DNA of 64,000 nt from Carya illinoinensis (lineage: Eukaryota; Streptophyta; Magnoliopsida; Fagales; Juglandaceae), in assembly GCF_018687715.1 (NCBI RefSeq), contig NC_056760.1, positions 4,873,501-4,937,500 of the forward strand. The letters run 5' to 3'. Shown in pieces: positions 1-10,680 of the stretch. Each line of letters starts with the position of its first letter. Positions within the stretch are counted from its first letter, which is position 1. The translations under genes and the position numbers were made by a program. Under the pieces are notes generated by a model. That model saw nothing but the letters and a program-made list of their open reading frames with translations, searched no databases and was not told the DNA's origin.

Positions 1-99
1 TCTGTTATTTGTAGTTGAATTGAACTTCATTTTACGTGTTGAATTTGTTCACCTCCTTCATTGTCATAGTTTGTCAATAATTTTTTGACATTTTTTCAG

Positions 100-3000
100 G
101 GACGATTCCTATCTTCCCTTACCACACAATCACCAGCAATAAATGTGGTTTCTCGAAGGTTGTCCATGGATCCTGTTATCTTTTTTATCCTACTTTGTTT
201 TGTTTTTTTTTATTGATTGGAATGTTTTGATAATTAGCAAATATTTGTCTATTTGCTCTTGTTCAAGTATATTGTGGTTTTATTTTACAATTTCAGCAAG
301 GTTCATGGCCTAGTTGCATGTGGTGGAGAGGATGGGGCTTTAGAATGCTTTGACATGAGAATGAGATCTTCGGTGGGTAGAATTGATGCTGTTGCACCTA
401 CTGGTGATATTGACCAGGTAGCACTCCCACTTCTAATTCTCCGATGCAGATATTAATTTCTGTAAAATAGATTTTAATGTTTTTAAAAGAGGGGGGGTGG
501 GGAGATTTCTCATGTCCTGAAAGTGTTGGTGAAAATCGTTCACTGAGATTCACATTTCATAGACTCCATTAGGTTTAATTGAATTCTCAAGATGACTACT
601 ACCTGCTTGGTCTGGAGGGCAGATCCTTGCCGTTAAAGTTGCTACTTATGCTTGTATTATTTGCTTATTGGATTCCAGATTATATATGGGTCCAGTGTGG
701 GCTTCCATCATTTCTACTTTTTTTTTATTCTTTTATATTTGTGGAAGATGCCATGACATTTATGAATGCCACTCTATCCCTCTCATGCTTTGGGTTGAGG
801 AATATGGGGCATAAGTATGTCAGCACTCTCCATTTTAAGAGAGATGTCCACAGACTTTTCATATAGGTTCCTGTGGATAATGACACGGCAGTTGAACTTT
901 TTAATGGAAACTGTCTCTTAAGTCTTACCATACTTGATAAATTTATAGGAGGTCACTTCATTGGAGTTTGATGGAGATGGAGGTTTCCAATTGGCTGTAG
1001 GAAGTAGCACAGGAAAGGTATGATGTCATTTTAGCTGTGTAAGATGATTATATAATTAGTTTTTTCAATTGGCATAATTTATATTGTTCACAATTGATAA
1101 TATCCTTTTAATAAAGAAATTGATCACTGATCAGACACTTTCTGGTCCTTGAAGGAAAGAATTATCTGCTTGAAAATATAAATATTGTTTCAGTATATGG
1201 TGTCGATGTTCAAAATGGACCACTTTTACAGAGGGAAGATTTTAGAAATGAGATATTATACTGGACTAAAATGAGATTCTGAGACCTAATGGGGTGAGTG
1301 AAGTCTTCCCCCCCCCCCTTACAAAAATAAAAGTGCAGGAGCCAGAGAGGTATGAAGCAAAGGTTGATGTATTGGGTTGAATTGTTAACCAGATTACAAT
1401 AGGGTTTCAGACTAATCACTAATTATATTGTCTTAGGTAGAAAGTTTCTATGTCACTAGGGATAATGTTGTTTATCTTTTTGTATTGAAATCATATTTAC
1501 ATTCTAATTTTTCTTTCACAACTCGACTCAAATTTGACCACTAGGTATTAACGACTTGAAAGCTTAAACTTCTTACTGTAGAGGTTGAGACAAATAGTAA
1601 TGCAAAAGATAAACTGTGAACATATATTAGTATAGTGAAATAGGGGTGTCCTTTCAGAAGACGTGAAAAAAAAGATGGAGAGGACACTATAAAGAAATTA
1701 CTAAATGAAGATTGTACCAGGGTCTGTCTGAGGATTTCTTTGGGCATTATTTATATGTAAAATTTGGGCCAGGATTTAGCTGCTAATTTGCAACAATATT
1801 TTGAAAGATGTGAATTGACATGGGAGGGGAGATGCAATGGGATCTGTGAGACTTTGCCAATTTGGTCAGGCCAGAATGATTATGATGAAGGGCAGTATCA
1901 CCATTTTTCCTTCTCCTCTGTCTACCAAAAGCCTCTGCTTAAGTATAGGAGTAATGTCCAATTTTGCAAGATGAAAATACTTGTCTTTGTTGTTGGTGTC
2001 GAAGTTATCAATTTTCAAATTGTTGTCCACTGAGCGGGTTTTCATGCTTTGATATTAAATTCACTCTGAATCTATATGCTACCATGCCATTTTGAAGTTA
2101 TGAATTTTACCTTCACATTGAGTACAGGTGCTGATCTATGACTTGCGTTCATCTTATCCAATTCGAGTGAAGGATCACATGTGAGTATTTGCTCATGCTG
2201 TTTATTGTGTTTGTTTTACAATGGGCTGAAAACTTTGCTTGAGAATGATTTCTTGCTGAAAGTCATGTCATTGTTCTATAGGTATGGGAGCCCAATATTG
2301 GATATTAAGTGGCATCGTACTCTAAATTCTGAACAACCAAAGCTGATTACCACTGATAATCATGTAGTTAGAATATGGGACCCTGAAACAGTAAGTGGAA
2401 GAACTGAAGACTTTGGTTTACTAACTTTATTATTCACGAGTTTTCCAAGCTCTTTTTCCTTTCTTAATAGTTGTGTTCAAAGTATACTCCCTGCGTACCT
2501 TGTTGTTGCCTATGTTTCTCTTTATTGGTTATGAATAAAATCTGATCCCATCAAAAAGGGGAAAAAAAATTCTTATAATCTGTCTTTAGTTTTTATGGAA
2601 GTCTTGAGTTGCTAATCACCCTTAAAGTCAAAACCTTTTCATACAATGGATTCTTCGTATGATTCAAATACACTTTCAGTTATTCCTTTTCATATTGGCC
2701 GGTACCATTTATACACCTATATGAGTATTTATATTACTTTCCTGTGGATATATCTCTATATATATATAGTTCAGCTACTTATCAAAAAATATATATATAT
2801 ATAGTTCAGCTGAATAGTTTGGATATGGCTAATAGGGAGCCCACCCATATCCTGCTAAAGTGTGGTCCATATTCTCAGCTTCTAATCAACCTATCAAAAA
2901 AAATAAAGTTCCCAGCTTTTAATTGATTTTTTCATTGTTTTTAGGGAGAAGGCATGACCAGCATTGAACCGACGGCTGGCACTATAAATGATATTTGTGT

Positions 3001-6000
3001 ATTTGATGGCAGTGGGTTGATGTTGCTGGCTTTAGACTGCAGCCAGATACCATCTTACTTCGTACCAGCTCTTGGACCTGCTCCAAAGTGGTGCTCTTAC
3101 CTAGAAAATCTAACGGTGTGTTTTTTGCATATGTTATATGGTTCACCATTGCTTTAGATCAATCATGTTAGAGATCTTGGTGTATATTGGTGATGTTGTC
3201 TGATTTCTTGCAGGAAGAGCTCGAAGAGGGTGCACAAACAACCATATATGATAATTTCAAGTTTTTGACAAAAGAAGACCTTGAGAAGTTGAAACTGACT
3301 AATCTAATTGGAACAAATCTTGTACGAGCCTACATGCATGGGTTTTTTATTGATTATCGGCTGTACAAAAAGGTAAGATTTTTTTTTTTTTTTAAATTTT
3401 GTATCCATTCCTAGTTTTTAATGGAAGATGCTATGTCCTGTTTTTTTAAACAAAATTGATATTTTTTTAATGTTTTCTTTTCCATCCAATGGTTTATGGT
3501 TTGTCTTATAAGAAACATATGTAGCAAAACAATTTGTGTGCCAAGCAAATAAAGGGACATAAATGGAATACAGAAAATTAGGTCATCTGACACGTTTCAG
3601 ATAATAAAAACTTAGTGTCTTTTGTGGTTTTTATATGGGCTATAACTTGTTTCTTAGTGATGTCAAGACCAGTGGAAAAAGAGATCTACATGTCAACATT
3701 CTAGAACTTTGAGATTAATATATCTATAATTTAAATATTGATCGAGAAGATTTACATCTTGATATTTGTTTAACTCAAACGATACTTCCTCCTCCCCTAA
3801 GAACTGGTTGAGCGCCGTGGGTTTAGGACCTATTTGTGCTAGAGAAAAAAATGGTTCTATGCTCAATATGGAACTATAGTTATTAGATTGGACTTTCTGG
3901 ATAATCTGCATGTAAATATGCAGTTCTAATGGTTTTTACTCCTGCAGGCAAAAGCACTGGCAGATCCTTTTGCGTATGATGCTTACGTAGAACAGCGGAA
4001 GAGAGAGAAATTTGAAAATGAACGTGCATCTCGAATTACGGTGAGTTATCATCTAATATTTGAGTAATTTTCTTTGACTGTATATTCATTAAAAAAAAAT
4101 TCTGACTGTACCCCTCTTGCTTTGCATATTTACCAATACAATATGTAGGCTGTAACATGGTGTAATCACATGGTTATAGCATTATTCTTAAATTAATGCA
4201 GTGGTATACTTATGCAACTCTTCTGTTACCTTGAGGATTTGGTTTTCAGGAAGAGTTTTAAGTACCTGTGCTTTTCTCCCTTGTCTACTGCAAGAAATTT
4301 CTAATTTGACTTTGTTAGTGTCCTCTTGCCATGACCTACCTTTGTACTTGGGCTATGCATTTTCCCTTTTTTAATAAAATCTCCATTAAAAAAAGTGTCA
4401 TCTCACTATGAACATGAACTCATGTCACCTATTTTTATAGATTTGATTTATATCTTTCTTCACTTCTTCCTCTCGTTTTGTTCTTTTCCACTATAGACTA
4501 TTTTTAGACAAGGTGACTATAATTTCTTATGGCCATAAACTTACATTGTATATTACTCCCTTTGATGAAATATGGACTTTGTCCTACACTTAAATACTAA
4601 GGAAGAATGTGATTACAATTGTTGCTAGCTTGCTATCATTTGTGAAAAGAGTGGCTGATTACCATTTGCCATTCATTTAATCCTGATGATAATGGACATA
4701 GCATTTTGGTTTTGTGTTGCCAGTGCTTCCTTTGATCAGCAGAATGAACAGAGTGGGGGTAAATGAGAACTTGGCATTTTATAATGGACTGGATGAAATG
4801 GATGTTTTAGAAATGCAAATGAATTTTTAGAATTGCTAATTTCATTTGCTTTTTTTATGCCTTTTGGCAATTAGAGCATTGCAACTTAAATACTCTTCAT
4901 TTATTCCAGTTTTGGTGCTATTAGGTTATGAGATGTTTATTGACATCAAGTTTATCATGCACTCTCGTATCGTTTCCGAATTGGATTAGATGGGTTAATT
5001 CTTATTTCTGATTTCTAATGCCTTTCATTTCTGGCCTCTTTATGTTTATATTCCTGCAGATTAGGAGGAAGTTACCCAAGGTTAACCGGGATCTTGCAGC
5101 TCGTATTCTTGAAGGTGAGGAAGCGGAAAATGAAAAGAAAGATGCTGATGACAATGATACTAAAAAGCCATCAAAGAAAAAGAAAGGACTTGGCAGTGAG
5201 GTTCTTGAAGATGAGCGGTTTGCAGCTATGTTTAGAAACAAGGTATGATAATGCGATCATATGGTAGTGCACTTTCTTGTTTTCCTTTCGTTTCTCAGTT
5301 TTTATATAATTTTTGTCATATTTTGTCTTACCTCTTTTGTTAAGAAAATTCTTGTTCCTTGAGCTTGGTAGTAACAGGATCACGGGATAGAAATCTGTTA
5401 GTTAAGTATGTTTTAATAGATCGTAAACATATGGACATATATAGGTAGATCATTTTGTCCAGATTTTGGTATTTTAGTGGAGTGCTTTTACTGTTTTATT
5501 GAAATGTTCCAACATCTAAACCCCATCTAGAACTTTGGGTGGTAAAAACAGTAATCTATTCTAGTGTAGCCCGATTTACATGTGAAATTGATCGTTCAAT
5601 TTTATTGTTAGGGCTACTCATGAACCACTCTCTTTGGATGCTTTCTGAATCACTGGACTGATTCAATTCATTTCCTTCCTAATTTTTACATCCAGGAATT
5701 TGAAATTGACGAGTCCTCCTACGAGTATCTGTCGTTACATCCTGTGTCTTCCATTAAGCAACCATCTCTGGTGGAGGAACATTTTGAACGTGTAATGGAG
5801 GATGAAGATTTAAGCGATTCCGATGCCTCAGCAGCATCTCAATCATCAGAAGGCGAACTTGGCAATGACAAGAGTAAAGCAAAGAACAAAGCACAAGTTC
5901 CAAGGTGAGGCTTTGTAGCCATAGACTTATTGAATTTTATACTTGCTGTTTCTTACTGGTATCAGACACTGAAATGTGGATTTCCAAGCATGGTTTTCCC

Positions 6001-6491
6001 TATTGGGTGAGCGTTGGAGGGTTTTAAACTAGGGTGCTCATATCCTTCATTATATTTATCAAGGGTGAAAACTTGGAAACCTGTATACTAACCGGATTCT
6101 TCTTTTCTATTTTGGAAATTGTAGATTGTATGAAGTTAAGGATGAGCGACATGCAGAGGCATTCTGGAGCGATGTATCACTTGCGAGGGAGGACTTGCTT
6201 CCCATTGGAGAGAGGGTAGCAGCTCTGAAAGATGATGGTCAGCCTTCTGGTATCCCAAGTGACGTTAAGTTTGGACCAGGAGGATCACGAGAGATTTCAT
6301 TCACTTCCAGAAGCTCAGCCAGGTACAAGGAAGACGACGAGGACAAAGAACGGCAACGTGGGAAGAAACGAGGAGTTCAGTCATTGGGGCTTAAACCAGA
6401 TGCATCTAGATTCGGAGGCCGAGGGAGAGGGAGAGGGAGAGGGAGAGGGAGAGGAAGAAATCCTGGCAGAGGCAGAAGAGGCCGTTGGTAA
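100..6491 (+). CDS. NOL10: Nucleolar protein 10 (NOL10/ENP2) homologue, 3' part
   Basis: Eleven exons in the window join in one frame: 100-158, 297-417, 949-1017, 2128-2180, 2282-2390, 2945-3115, 3214-3372, 3948-4040, 5060-5242, 5696-5904 and 6125-6491 (stop TAA). They give 530 residues, and every intron is GT...AG. The N-terminal exons lie left of the window. The first two thirds are WD40-type beta-propeller sequence, with stretches such as VACGGEDGALECFDMR and VVRIWDPET. A basic/acidic coiled region follows (residues about 279-325), then a NUC153-like motif (LEDERFAAMFRNKEFEID, about 328-345), a serine/acidic stretch, and an Arg-Gly tail. In yeast Enp2 and human NOL10 this family acts in the nucleolus in 18S pre-rRNA processing and small-subunit assembly. 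The family assignment is strong from domain order and conserved blocks; the function in this plant is inferred. Two introns carry decayed LINE tails. Confidence 0.93.
2478..2568 (+). mobile_element. Decayed 3' tail of a LINE in NOL10 intron 5
   Basis: The stretch resembles the 3' end of the L1 LINE at 57.66-57.74 kb: ACTCCCTG.GTAC, then a GT/T-rich run, then TGAATAAAAT and an A-rich end. Only about 90 bp remain, so this is a 5'-truncated, diverged insertion. The match was judged by eye. Confidence 0.45.
4314..4396 (+). mobile_element. 5'-truncated LINE 3' tail in NOL10 intron 8
   Basis: It contains GTACTTGGGCTATGCATTT followed by TTTAATAAAATCTCC and an A-run. This is the same signature as the end of the L1 LINE in the Fd-GOGAT intron (GTACTTGGGCTTTGCCTATT...AATAAAAC). 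No coding part remains. It is a typical very short 5'-truncated insertion. Confidence 0.55.
6418..6488 (+). repeat. Coding GGGAGA-type hexanucleotide repeat encoding the Arg-Gly tail
   Basis: The end of the NOL10 reading frame is built on a hexanucleotide repeat of the type GGGAGA, giving alternating Gly-Arg dipeptides followed by a less regular GRGRRGRW end. Such glycine-arginine tails are common in nucleolar RNA-binding proteins. The pure microsatellite core (about 6421-6459) is likely to vary in length between alleles without shifting the frame. Confidence 0.8.
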
Positions 6492-6851
6492 ATGTGTCTT
6501 TCCATTTCTTTGTGAATTTCCTCTCACTTCATCTGGTCTGGGTTGGTCCACTTGATTATGGTGATGATAAGCATTGCTAATTTCACGAGGCAAGTAGTAG
6601 GGTGAGTGAATCTATGAGCTGATTGGGTTTTGCTGTTTTTTGTTTCTTTTCAGCATTTATTTAAGTTATGGAATAGTCTTTTTTGTTATATAAGGAAAGT
6701 TTTGTACTCTCGAGTCTCCACCCTCTCCCTCTACGCAGCTGTGATTCTGATCTTCCATAGGCAGTATACGCTGAGTCCTTGGGCCTTGATTTGAACAGAA
6801 CATCAATAAGTGAGACATTTACCTCGTAGGCCCATCCTAGCTTTGGTCCCA

Positions 6852-7040
6852 GTTTGGATAATGAGTTGAGTTGAGATAAAAATTAAAAGTTGAATAAAAT
6901 ATTAATAGAATATTATTTTTTAATATTATTATTATTTTAAAATTTGAAAAATTTGAATTGTTTATTATATTTTGTATTAAAAGTTAAAAAATCGTAATGA
7001 TTAGATAAGATGACTTGAGGTGAGTTTGGTAACCAAATGC
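6852..7040. mobile_element. AT-rich MITE (GTTTGGATAATGAG family)
   Basis: The ends read GTTTGGATAATGAGTTGAG and, at the other side, ACTTGAGGTGAGTTTGGTAACCAAA; the inside is almost pure A/T with repeated TATTATT. Diverged relatives in the opposite orientation lie at about 23.88-24.04 and 25.57-25.76 kb. It has no coding potential. It fits a non-autonomous miniature element; the superfamily is not determined. Confidence 0.55.
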
Positions 7041-7409
7041 GAACCCAACAAGACTTGGGCACAACCTCAAGCCTTTACCCTCTTTATTAGTATGTTAAAT
7101 ATGCTAAATCTGGTTTGTTGTTTTAATATTTAAAAAAAAAAATTGATTAAATAAATATTTGTATGGCAAAAAAGAAGCTTAGGAGATATATCGGATTTTA
7201 AATATTCCAACAATTTAAAAAAGAAAATGGATAAAATTTAAATCCTTATAAATTGATCAAGCAGCACTGATTTTCCTTCGATTGAGCAAGCCATTTATTT
7301 AGTTATTTCAACTACATCGGATTTTCTTTTTGAATGGATAAGCATGCCTTGAAATTATGGTTGCTTCTCCGGAATGGATTTTTAGTAATATTTAAAGAGA
7401 AATTTTTTA

Positions 7410-7568
7410 GCTACAAATGGATTATACAAAAGTAATTATAAAAACTGATATGTTTTCATGTTATTCGTCAGATTATAAAGTTAGTTTTATTGTAAAGTAA
7501 ATCTAATAGATTTCATAAAATTACGTCAATTTATAAGATTATTTTTGTGCAATCTCTTTATGGCTATA
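7410..7568. mobile_element. MITE with TAGCTACAAATGGATT / ...TTTATGGCTA ends
   Basis: The left end (TAGCTACAAATGGATTATAC) and right end (GTGCAATCTCTTTATGGCTA) are imperfect inverted repeats around an AT-rich core containing GTCAGATTATAAAGTTA. Relatives lie at about 11.05-11.16 kb and, split by the copia element, at about 29.54-29.59 plus 35.24-35.34 kb. It is non-coding. Confidence 0.5.
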
Positions 7569-8358
7569 ATAGTCATCATACTTAAATTGAGTTGGCTTGT
7601 TCAACATGTTCAAAATTTGGCTTAATTTGAAGTCCATTTCTAGACAATTAGTAAAATTACTAAACAATGGAAATCGCTTTGTATATGAATAATTTCTAAG
7701 TTTTCAATTAGAACATTAATTTTTCATTAACTACATTAATTTCCAAACACTACAACTATTATTTAAAATAACGAAAATAACCATAATATTAATATAAGTT
7801 GTTTAGAATAAAATATGATAATTGGACCGGGATGGTGCTTCACGCACCACTGGTGGGAGCCACCGTTAGGCAAATTTTTTTTTTTTTGTTTTCTTTTCAA
7901 ATCATTTTTTAATACTTTTAAATATTTTTAAAAAATATAAAAGTTTATAATATTATTAAATAATTTTTTCTTAATCATTAAGAAAAAAAATTGGCTAGCA
8001 GTGGCCTTAGTATTTTCCAATTGGATTGCGTTTCTATCAAAATTCTATAGAGGTAGGTAGTGAAATTTGCAGCTAATTTTAAAAAAAATATTGATTTTTT
8101 CTTAAAAATTCATGCACATCCTTATGATGGAAGTATATAGAGAGAATATGTGAGAAGAGTGCGATGGTTGGGTGGTTGTTTGACAATAAGCTTGGGGTTT
8201 TACATATCAATACTGATTTTTTCATATTTAAAATTTAAATTAATACTGTTTTTAATAAAATCTACTTTTTGACTAATCACAATAGATTGGTATAGATATT
8301 AATGTATAATTATATTTACAACTAGATTTTTCCATAAGCTTGGGAGCCCTAAGTGAGG

Positions 8359-8450
8359 GTTGAGAATAACGTGTGCTCCCACGCAGTTTGTCACCCTTAT
8401 GCGCGTTGAGAATAACGTGTGCTCCTACGCGGTTTGTCACCCTTATGCGC
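8359..8450. repeat. 46-bp tandem duplication
   Basis: Two adjacent 46-bp copies (8359-8404 and 8405-8450) start GTTGAGAATAACGTGTGCTC and end CCTTATGCGC. They differ at two positions (C/T and A/G). The unit is GC-rich compared with its surroundings. It lies about 0.9 kb upstream of the bHLH gene. No gene is visible in it. Confidence 0.85.
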
Positions 8451-9255
8451 GTGCATGTGTGTAGTAAGCCAACTTGGGGCTCGCGCATGCTCGTGCAGTT
8501 TATATCTCCAAATTCGGCAAAGCTCTCTCTCTTTTTTTATTCTCTCTCTGCTTTAAGTAGCATTGTAGAGCAAGTGGATGAAATATATGGAATTAACTAC
8601 TAGCTAGTAGACGTCAAGTCGTTGAACTTCTTCTTTCTCCTCCTCTCCTTTTTCATTCACTCATTTGTATATTTTTTTAGATGACATAGTCTAGTATATG
8701 GATAAGGCCAAAATCTAAGTTATTTAATATTATAGAAGTTTCAGAAGGCATATCCTAACGATATAGATATGATAAATATATATTACTGTGAATTAAAGCC
8801 GACCGTCTTATTGCAAAAGCTTTCATATTATATATATACTGTTCTATCATGACAGAGCAATCAACTATACATATTTATTAGTATGATGATAGGCGAAGAT
8901 TTCAGCCAAACGAGAGGGAAAAAAGATTTCATAAATGTTTATTTCAAGAGTACTGTTAAAGTGTGTTGGCTTGCAATTTCTTTTTTTTTTGGGGGGGGGG
9001 ATTGTATATATAATAAAATGGAGTTTAATTATGTGTAAAAGAGAATAGACTATATATACTTGATGCACACGACGAACGTATGTACATATAGACACGTAGT
9101 ATGAACACTGATGAAGGTGAGAAGATACCATTCTTTCTTAATCATCGAATGTTTTATCAACTAACTTGTAATTTTCAAAGGGAAAGCGAACAAATCTTAT
9201 TAAAATTTCCACAATAAAGGGAATAATATTTAACCAATGGCCATGTGGCTCTAAG

Positions 9256-9263
9256 TATAAATA
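9256..9263 (+). promoter_or_regulatory. TATA box of the bHLH gene
   Basis: TATAAATA lies 87 bp before the chosen start codon, a good distance for a plant core promoter. A CATGTG E-box-like site is just upstream at 9243. Confidence 0.6.
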
Positions 9264-9342
9264 CATATATAATCTATGATCATCTCACTTTTATGTTAAA
9301 TTGAAGTGGTCTCAAAACTACTGCCAGCCAACTACTCCCATC

Positions 9343-10680
9343 ATGTTAGCGTTAACACCACCTAGTTGGCTTTCCAACAATGGATCATCATCTTACTTCG
9401 ACCAATATTCCATAAGGCAAGATCACCAGAACTATGTCCACAGAGACAACGATACATTAGAGTCTGCTCTTCATTTCCTTTCCTACGAGACCGTACAAGT
9501 CGGTCTTGATGACCCAGCAACAGTTAGTGGTGACCCAAAAATGGTTAAGAAGTTTAACCACAATGCTAGTGAGCGTGATCGGCGCAAGAAGATGAACGGT
9601 TTGTACTCCTCTCTCCGTTCGCTGCTTCCAGAGGCAGATCAGATGGTACTAATCCCCCCTTTCTAAACAGATTTCAAATCACCATATATATATTTTCATT
9701 TTGAACTCCCTTTACATATTGCTAATTTTTACAGTTTTAATGATATTGTTACAGAAGAAACTAAGCATTCCGACCACGGTTTCGCGGGTGCTAAAATACA
9801 TACCAGAGCTACAGAAGCAAGTGGTGGGACTGATTCAAAACAAGGAAGAGCTTTTATCAATGATTTCTAGTCAAGCAGACATTGAAACTCAACATCAACA
9901 GATCAACCAACCTAAAACTATTGCTCGGAGTTCTTTGTCTACTGTTTCAGCAAGTCGACTTAATGATACGGAAGTTATGATACAAATATCCACTAGTAAG
10001 ATCAATGATACTCCATTATCTGAGATCCTTCTCAGTTTAGAGGAGGTTGGAGTTCTACTACTAAATGTGTCATCCTTTGAGTCCTTTGGAGGGAGGGTCT
10101 TTTATGGTCTTCATCTTCAGGTAATTCGTTCTTTTTACTGTCGATCTCTTGCTTTTTCTTTCTCAGTTGTCAGCATCCTCATGTACAAGAGCACTCAAAT
10201 TCCTCTTGGGAAAAGTAGAAGAAAGGTAAATATGGATATAGAAAGAAAAAGTCAAATCTTAATATATTAATCTTGTTACTTTATATATAGGAGAAAAATT
10301 GCAGAGCTTTATAAGTTCAAATCTCTCTTCAGAATTAATTCCTCTTGGGAAAAGTAGAAGAAAGGGAAATATGGATATAGAAAGAAAAAGTCAAATCTTA
10401 ATATATTAATCTTGTTACTTTATATATAGGAGAAAAATTGCAGAGCTTTATAAGTTCAAATCTCTCTTCAGAATTCTTCTCAAAATCATGCAAAAACCTT
10501 CTTCTTATAGGGAATAGTCTACTGCATTATTAATTAATCTAGTCACACAATAGTCTGTTCTAATGCCTTTTTATTCTGCATTGGGTTTTACAGGGAGAAA
10601 GAAATCAAAGATTGGAGTGCGAGATTCTGAGTGAGAAACTCATGTCCCTGTATGATAAGAGAGAAGCTCCATTTCCCTGA
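9343..10680 (+). CDS. bHLH transcription factor, subgroup Ib (bHLH38/39/100/101, ORG2/ORG3-like)
   Basis: Three exons, 9343-9645, 9755-10120 and 10594-10680 (TGA), give 251 residues, the usual length of the family. The start ATG opens [10 protein letters not shown], the N-terminus typical of the group. The basic region [11 protein letters not shown] (73-83) has the His-Glu-Arg DNA-contact residues H73, E77 and R81. The helix-loop-helix runs to about residue 127 across the exon 1/2 junction, with [20 protein letters not shown] in helix 2, followed by the conserved C-terminal block ([36 protein letters not shown]). In Arabidopsis, Ib proteins pair with FIT to induce root iron uptake genes under iron deficiency; that role is inferred here. 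Intron 2 (10121-10593) contains a 139-bp tandem duplication. An alternative 59-nt exon at 10167-10225 would be flanked by AG and GT but would shift the last exon out of frame. Confidence 0.92.
10198..10475 (+). repeat. 139-bp tandem duplication in bHLH intron 2
   Basis: Copy 1 (10198-10336) and copy 2 (10337-10475) each begin AATTCCTCTTGGGAAAAGTA and differ at one base only. That base (T in copy 1, G in copy 2) sits in AGAAAGGTAAAT versus AGAAAGGGAAAT, so copy 1 has a donor-like GT that copy 2 lacks. Near identity points to a recent event. Confidence 0.95.

Larger units (their letters stand above)
6492..9255. other. Intergenic between NOL10 and the bHLH gene
   Basis: The NOL10 3' UTR occupies the first few hundred bases; no clear AATAAA was found. 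Then come two MITEs, the 46-bp duplication, a CT-rich stretch near 8525-8550, and AT-rich upstream DNA of the bHLH gene. The open frames are short and show no recognisable protein. Confidence 0.6.

Noticed and set aside
9301..9342. Longer bHLH start beginning before the ATG at 9343
   Set aside because: The extension opens with TTG, not ATG. The first ATG gives MLALTPPSW, which matches the family N-terminus.
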